From Bacteroidales bacterium (GTDB lineage: Bacteria; Bacteroidota; Bacteroidia; Bacteroidales; UBA7960), in contig SLOJ01000220.1 in the NCBI GenBank assembly GCA_007132585.1, forward strand, positions 1-40,522: 40,522 bases of DNA. Direction: 5' to 3'. Shown piece after piece: positions 35,540 through 40,522 of the stretch; position 1 is the stretch's first letter; each line of letters opens with the position of its first letter. The translations under genes and the position numbers were made by a program. Below the pieces are notes generated by a model, which ran no database searches, was not told the DNA's origin, and saw only the letters and a list, made by a program, of their open reading frames with translations.

Positions 35540-36541
35540 TTAAGTTGTAACTCTTAGCCACGTATTTCTCAATAAAAAATCAAACCCTGCCAAAATGAGA
35601 GCCAATAAAATCAATGGTAAATATTCGTCAGTTTTTCTTGAAAATTCAATTACATCTATTTTGGAGCGTTCCAGTTGATCAATCTCTTTGTATATTTCAC
35701 TAAGTGCAGTTTGATTATCAGCCCAAAAGTAAATACCACCGGTCATTTCTGCTATTTCCTGCAAAAGGGCTTCATCGACAGGAATTTCCACTTCGCGATA
35801 TTGCTTACCAAAAGGTGTTTGAAATGGATAGGGGACCGGACCTGTACTTCCAACTCCCACGGTATATACCCTTATATTGTACATTTGAGCAATTTCTGCA
35901 GCAGTAAGCGGATCAATTGCTCCTGCATTATTTATACCATCGGTTAGCAAAATAACAACCTTGCTTATGGCATCACTTTCTCTTAATCTGTTAATGGCCG
36001 TGGCAAGACCATCACCAATGGCAGTACCATCTTCAACCATACCGGTATGCACACTTTTCAATAAATCTTTTAACAATACATGATCAGTAGTTAATGGCAC
36101 CATGGTAAAACTTTCCCCGCTAAAAATGGTTAAACCGATTCTATCGCCGGGGCGCATGTTCACGAATTCAATGGCAGTTTCTTTGGCAGCTTCCATCCTG
36201 TTGGGTTTAAAGTCTTCGGCAAGCATAGAGCCTGAAATATCAAGAGAAACGACAATATCAATACCCTCAATGGTAACATCGCGTGTTCGGGAAGTTGATT
36301 GTGGTCGGGCCAGCGCAACGATAAGCAGAGCAAAAACAAGTATTCTTAACACAAAAGGCAGGTGCAGAAAATATAACCGAAAGCTTTTATTTACATTCTT
36401 CATAAATCCCGAATGTGAATACTGCATCTCAGAATGCTGATATTTGTTTCGCCAGATGTAATATCCCACGAGTAAAGGAATTACCAGAAGAAAATAAAGA
36501 AACGGTTGATATGCAAATGTAATTTCGCTAAACATTTTCAC
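35540..36541 (-). CDS. batA: BatA-like von Willebrand factor A domain protein
   Basis: MIDAS DISGSMLAEDFKPNRMEAAKETAIEFV; GDRIGLTIFSGESFTMVPLTTD; TM segments at both ends. Confidence 0.92.
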   Translation of the reverse strand: MKMFSEITFAYQPFLYFLLVIPLLVGYYIWRNKYQHSEMQYSHSGFMKNVNKSFRLYFLHLPFVLRILVFALLIVALARPQSTSRTRDVTIEGIDIVVSLDISGSMLAEDFKPNRMEAAKETAIEFVNMRPGDRIGLTIFSGESFTMVPLTTDHVLLKDLLKSVHTGMVEDGTAIGDGLATAINRLRESDAISKVVILLTDGINNAGAIDPLTAAEIAQMYNIRVYTVGVGSTGPVPYPFQTPFGKQYREVEIPVDEALLQEIAEMTGGIYFWADNQTALSEIYKEIDQLERSKIDVIEFSRKTDEYLPLILLALILAGFDFLLRNTWLRVTT

Positions 36542-36604
36542 TATTCAGTTTACAAAAATTGATCTTTAAATAAAAATTCTTTGATGGCTTAATTTCTTAC
36601 CAAA

Positions 36605-37555
36605 TCAGTCACTATTTTTGGTTTCTTCTTCTCTGACCCGTGTAAGATTTACAAACTCAAAAGCACTTTCAAGTGATTTTTCATTTTCCTGGCCCCCGGG
36701 AGCGTGTTTGGCAAATTTCACAAGGTCTGCCAATTGTAAACATTCACTGAGTATTTCTTCAGATTCTTTTGATATTTGTTCGCTCCTGAATGATTCCATT
36801 ACTTCCGAACTTGTCATTTCCATGGCATTTATATTGAAACGTTTTTCAATATAATGCCGGAGAATATCGGTTAATTCACTGTGGTATTCCTTAATTTTAC
36901 CCTGTTGCCATAGTTTACGTGCTTTTAACTTTTCAAGGCTGCTTATTGCAGCGATATGAGCGGGTATATCGGGTTTTTCCCAGATAGTTGCAGGTTTTTC
37001 TACCGTTTTTCTTCGACGCAAATAAAGAAGAAGTGCTGTAATTACCAGTGCCAGAGCAATACTTCCCAAAGCCCAGGGTAATACCTCTCTGAAAGTCACT
37101 GGTGCTGAGATGATGGTTTTTATGTCTTTCAACTCTGTATATTCATCAATGAGAAATTCATCTACTTCAAGCAACAAAGGTTCACTTTCTGCTTCAAGGG
37201 TATCGGTAGCGGATAGGAATCGGAATATGATAGGCTCAATGGGATGAAATCCCTCTTCCCATGAAGTAACTGTTAAAGAGCGTCTAAAGTGTTTCTGGCT
37301 TTGCTCAGCAGCTTCAAGTGAATCCGTTTGGCCATGGTTGAGAATTTCAATAACAGGACTTATCTGTTCATTGAAAACGGGCATTTCCAGTTTCAAACTA
37401 TCCGGATATTTTATATCAAAAACAAGCTGCACCGGTTCACCCATGAAGATTTTCTGAGGCTCAATGCTGCTTGTTATCTGTTGTGCTTTTACTGATGGAT
37501 GCAATAAAAACAAAACAAGTAATAAAAGAATATATCTGAATTCAGGAATTTTCAT
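36605..37555 (-). CDS. Bat-operon protein with signal peptide, single TM and DUF4381-like tail
   Basis: Signal peptide, extracellular domain, LGSIALALVITALLLYLRRRK TM; located between the DUF58 and BatA genes. Confidence 0.65.
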   Translation of the reverse strand: MKIPEFRYILLLLVLFLLHPSVKAQQITSSIEPQKIFMGEPVQLVFDIKYPDSLKLEMPVFNEQISPVIEILNHGQTDSLEAAEQSQKHFRRSLTVTSWEEGFHPIEPIIFRFLSATDTLEAESEPLLLEVDEFLIDEYTELKDIKTIISAPVTFREVLPWALGSIALALVITALLLYLRRRKTVEKPATIWEKPDIPAHIAAISSLEKLKARKLWQQGKIKEYHSELTDILRHYIEKRFNINAMEMTSSEVMESFRSEQISKESEEILSECLQLADLVKFAKHAPGGQENEKSLESAFEFVNLTRVREEETKNSD

Positions 37556-37599
37556 ATTCCGATCATTTTTTCTCCGGGTAAAAAGTAATTATGCATGAA

Positions 37600-38469
37600 T
37601 TATTGAATACGTCTCTTAAATAAAGCTATCAATGGCGGAACATAGTCCTGCCCAGTGCTGATAGATGTAAGATCAACCGAAGCCTTGGTAAATGTATTTT
37701 TCAGGAACTTCTCATGGTTCATTTTCCATCTTTTAAGATTTTCCCTGAAACTTTTACTTGATGTATCTGCCCAGATCATTTTCCCGCTTTCTGCATCACG
37801 GATCTTCATCAAGCCAACAGCGGGTATTCCACTCTCCAGGGGATCGTAAATACGGATACCCACCAGATCATGTTTTTTTGCAACAATTGATAATGCATCA
37901 TCAAATCCTTTGTCCTGCATATCGGAAATAAGAAAAGCTACCGACTTTTTCTTGATAACATTTCTCATGTATTTAAGAGCTCCTGCAATATCAGTGCCTT
38001 GTTCAGCAGGTTTAAAGTCAATTAATTCTCTGATTATTCTCAAAATGTGAGTTGTTCCTTTTTTGGGAGGAATAAACTTTTCTATGGTGCTGCTAAAAAA
38101 AATCACACCTACTTTATCATTATTATTTATGGCAGAAAAAGCAAGTACCGCAGCTATTTCGGTGATCATTTCCTCTTTAAGTTGTTTTTGAGAACCGAAT
38201 TCATTGGATCCGCTCACATCAATCAGCAGCATTACAGTAAGCTCACGTTCTTCTTCAAAAACTTTCACATATGGGTGATTGAACCGAGCTGTTACATTCC
38301 AGTCAATTGATCTTATATCATCACCAAACTGATATTCGCGTACTTCAGTAAAAGCCATTCCTCGGCCCTTGAAAGCGCTTTGATAGTTTCCGGCAAAGAC
38401 CTGGTTGGAAATACCCCTGGTTTTTATTTCAATTTTCCGTACCTTTTTTATCAGTTCTTTGGTTTCCAT
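37600..38469 (-). CDS. DUF58-domain protein
   Basis: FKGRGMAFTEVREYQFGDDIRSIDWNVTARFNHPYVKVFEEERELTVMLLIDVSGSN. Confidence 0.93.
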   Translation of the reverse strand: METKELIKKVRKIEIKTRGISNQVFAGNYQSAFKGRGMAFTEVREYQFGDDIRSIDWNVTARFNHPYVKVFEEERELTVMLLIDVSGSNEFGSQKQLKEEMITEIAAVLAFSAINNNDKVGVIFFSSTIEKFIPPKKGTTHILRIIRELIDFKPAEQGTDIAGALKYMRNVIKKKSVAFLISDMQDKGFDDALSIVAKKHDLVGIRIYDPLESGIPAVGLMKIRDAESGKMIWADTSSKSFRENLKRWKMNHEKFLKNTFTKASVDLTSISTGQDYVPPLIALFKRRIQ

Positions 38470-38473
38470 ATGA

Positions 38474-39457
<984 letters not shown>

Positions 39458-39491
39458 AATTGTTATTGAGTTATTTTGTGAAGATGTGCTG

Positions 39492-39499
39492 CAAAAATA
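39492..39499 (-). promoter_or_regulatory. Candidate -7 element of the moxR/bat operon
   Basis: Minus strand TATTTTTG fits TAnnTTTG about 35 bp upstream of the moxR ATG; no strict TTTG at 19 bp. Confidence 0.35.
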
Positions 39500-39837
39500 G
39501 GTTTTGCATAGCCTAAACAGATTTTTTTATAGTTAATATATGTTAAAGTTACGGTTAAAAAATTTAAGTGAAATATTTCTAAAAATATTGGTAATAATAT
39601 CGTATACATTAATTATGATTTTAAATTAGATGAAATTGAAAAGTACCTTCATTCAAAAAAAGTTGAAAATCTTTCCCTGGCTGGAATAAACAGAAATATT
39701 TATATAATCAGTTTAACGGAAAATATTTTTCAGAATCACAAAAGGTGAATGCATTATAAGTAAATTTCTAATCACAGATGATTAGATTTAGTAAATTAGC
39801 AAAGAATTAAAAATGTAACACAAAAAAAAACTTTCAA

Positions 39838-40452
39838 ATGATGAAAAAAATTTTACCCCATCTTGCTTTTGCTTTAACACTGTTGATTTTTGCAAACTGC
39901 GGCCAGCGGCAACCCACATCTGAAGAAACAACACTTCCCGAAACCGAAAATCTGGAATCCGAAGTGCATCAGGCATTTTTTGATAATCTGAGAACACTGT
40001 GCGGACAATCCTTTAAAGGAGAGCAGGTATACAGAAGCCATCATGGCGAAAGCTGGGCCGGCCGCGAAATGATCATGCATGTTAGTGTTTGCGAGAACAA
40101 TCAAATACACATTCCTTTTCATGTGGATGATGATCACTCACGAACCTGGATGTTTTTGAATGAAGAAGGTAAGCTAAGGTTCAGGCATCAACATTTACAT
40201 GATGATGGTACCCATGAAGAAGGATCAATGTATGGAGGATATGCCAATGACCAGGGTAATGCATTTGTGCAATATTTTCCTGCTGATGAATATACAGCAC
40301 AGGTTATTGAAGATGGTGGTGGAAATATATGGACTGTAAGTTTATTAAATCCAAATCCTCCGTATGATGTTATGACTGTTTTTTCTTACAGACTTGATCG
40401 TGATGGTGAAAAACGTTTTGAAATTGTTTTTGACATTACAAACCCCATCTGA
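39838..40452 (+). CDS. Hypothetical lipoprotein
   Basis: MMKKILPHLAFALTLLIFANCGQRQ signal with lipobox-like FANC; His/Asp-rich body (HVDDDHSRTW, RHQHLHDDGTHEEG). Confidence 0.7.
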   Translation: MMKKILPHLAFALTLLIFANCGQRQPTSEETTLPETENLESEVHQAFFDNLRTLCGQSFKGEQVYRSHHGESWAGREMIMHVSVCENNQIHIPFHVDDDHSRTWMFLNEEGKLRFRHQHLHDDGTHEEGSMYGGYANDQGNAFVQYFPADEYTAQVIEDGGGNIWTVSLLNPNPPYDVMTVFSYRLDRDGEKRFEIVFDITNPI

Positions 40453-40522
40453 AAAAGATAGTTTTCGTTGAGATAATTGAGTGAGATAAATATTTCAATC
40501 TGTAAACCAATGATTTATAAAA

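Noticed and set aside
34470-36541. BatA/BatB VWA proteins, DUF58 and MoxR as a novel defence system
   Set aside because: Gene order matches the widely distributed Bacteroidetes MoxR-DUF58-Bat operon; no nuclease or effector is present.
39572-39589. AATATTT-CTAA-AAATATT inverted repeat in the moxR/lipoprotein intergenic region
   Set aside because: Pure A/T stem in very AT-rich sequence; expected by chance and has no T-tract or context.

Overview
This 40.5 kb window is AT-rich bacterial DNA, most likely from Bacteroidetes/Bacteroidales, judging by the MoxR/DUF58/BatA-E operon, TAnnTTTG-type promoters and the split 5'-nucleotidase. It is densely coding, and I found no rRNA, tRNA, CRISPR or transposase. 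Left part (1-6.3 kb): dnaA, a split UshA-like 5'-nucleotidase, a YigZ/IMPACT protein, an EamA transporter and ribD, all on the minus strand. Core (about 6.3-26.4 kb): an [FeFe]-hydrogenase redox/sensory island. Its plus-strand arm carries hydC-hydB-hydA, a hydrogenase-like sensor histidine kinase, two response-regulator proteins, rex, a RibF-like protein, an MBL hydrolase, hydG, two tandem TM1266-type regulators and an Rrf2 regulator. Its minus-strand arm carries a [2Fe-2S] ferredoxin, a second hydrogenase-like sensor fused to PAS, a SpoIIE-type phosphatase and a large hybrid histidine kinase. Right part: a Spy/CpxP-like protein, a porin-like protein, a TlpA-like thioredoxin, a Na+/solute symporter, the Bat operon and a lipoprotein. 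The best candidate for an undescribed system is the island itself. It pairs two paralogous H-cluster-domain sensors, one wired to a histidine kinase and one to PAS plus a PP2C-type phosphatase, next to a HydABC-like complex. Both sensors and the HydA/HydB subunits depart from textbook motifs at specific residues. Family assignments are from motif reading only; no searches were run.
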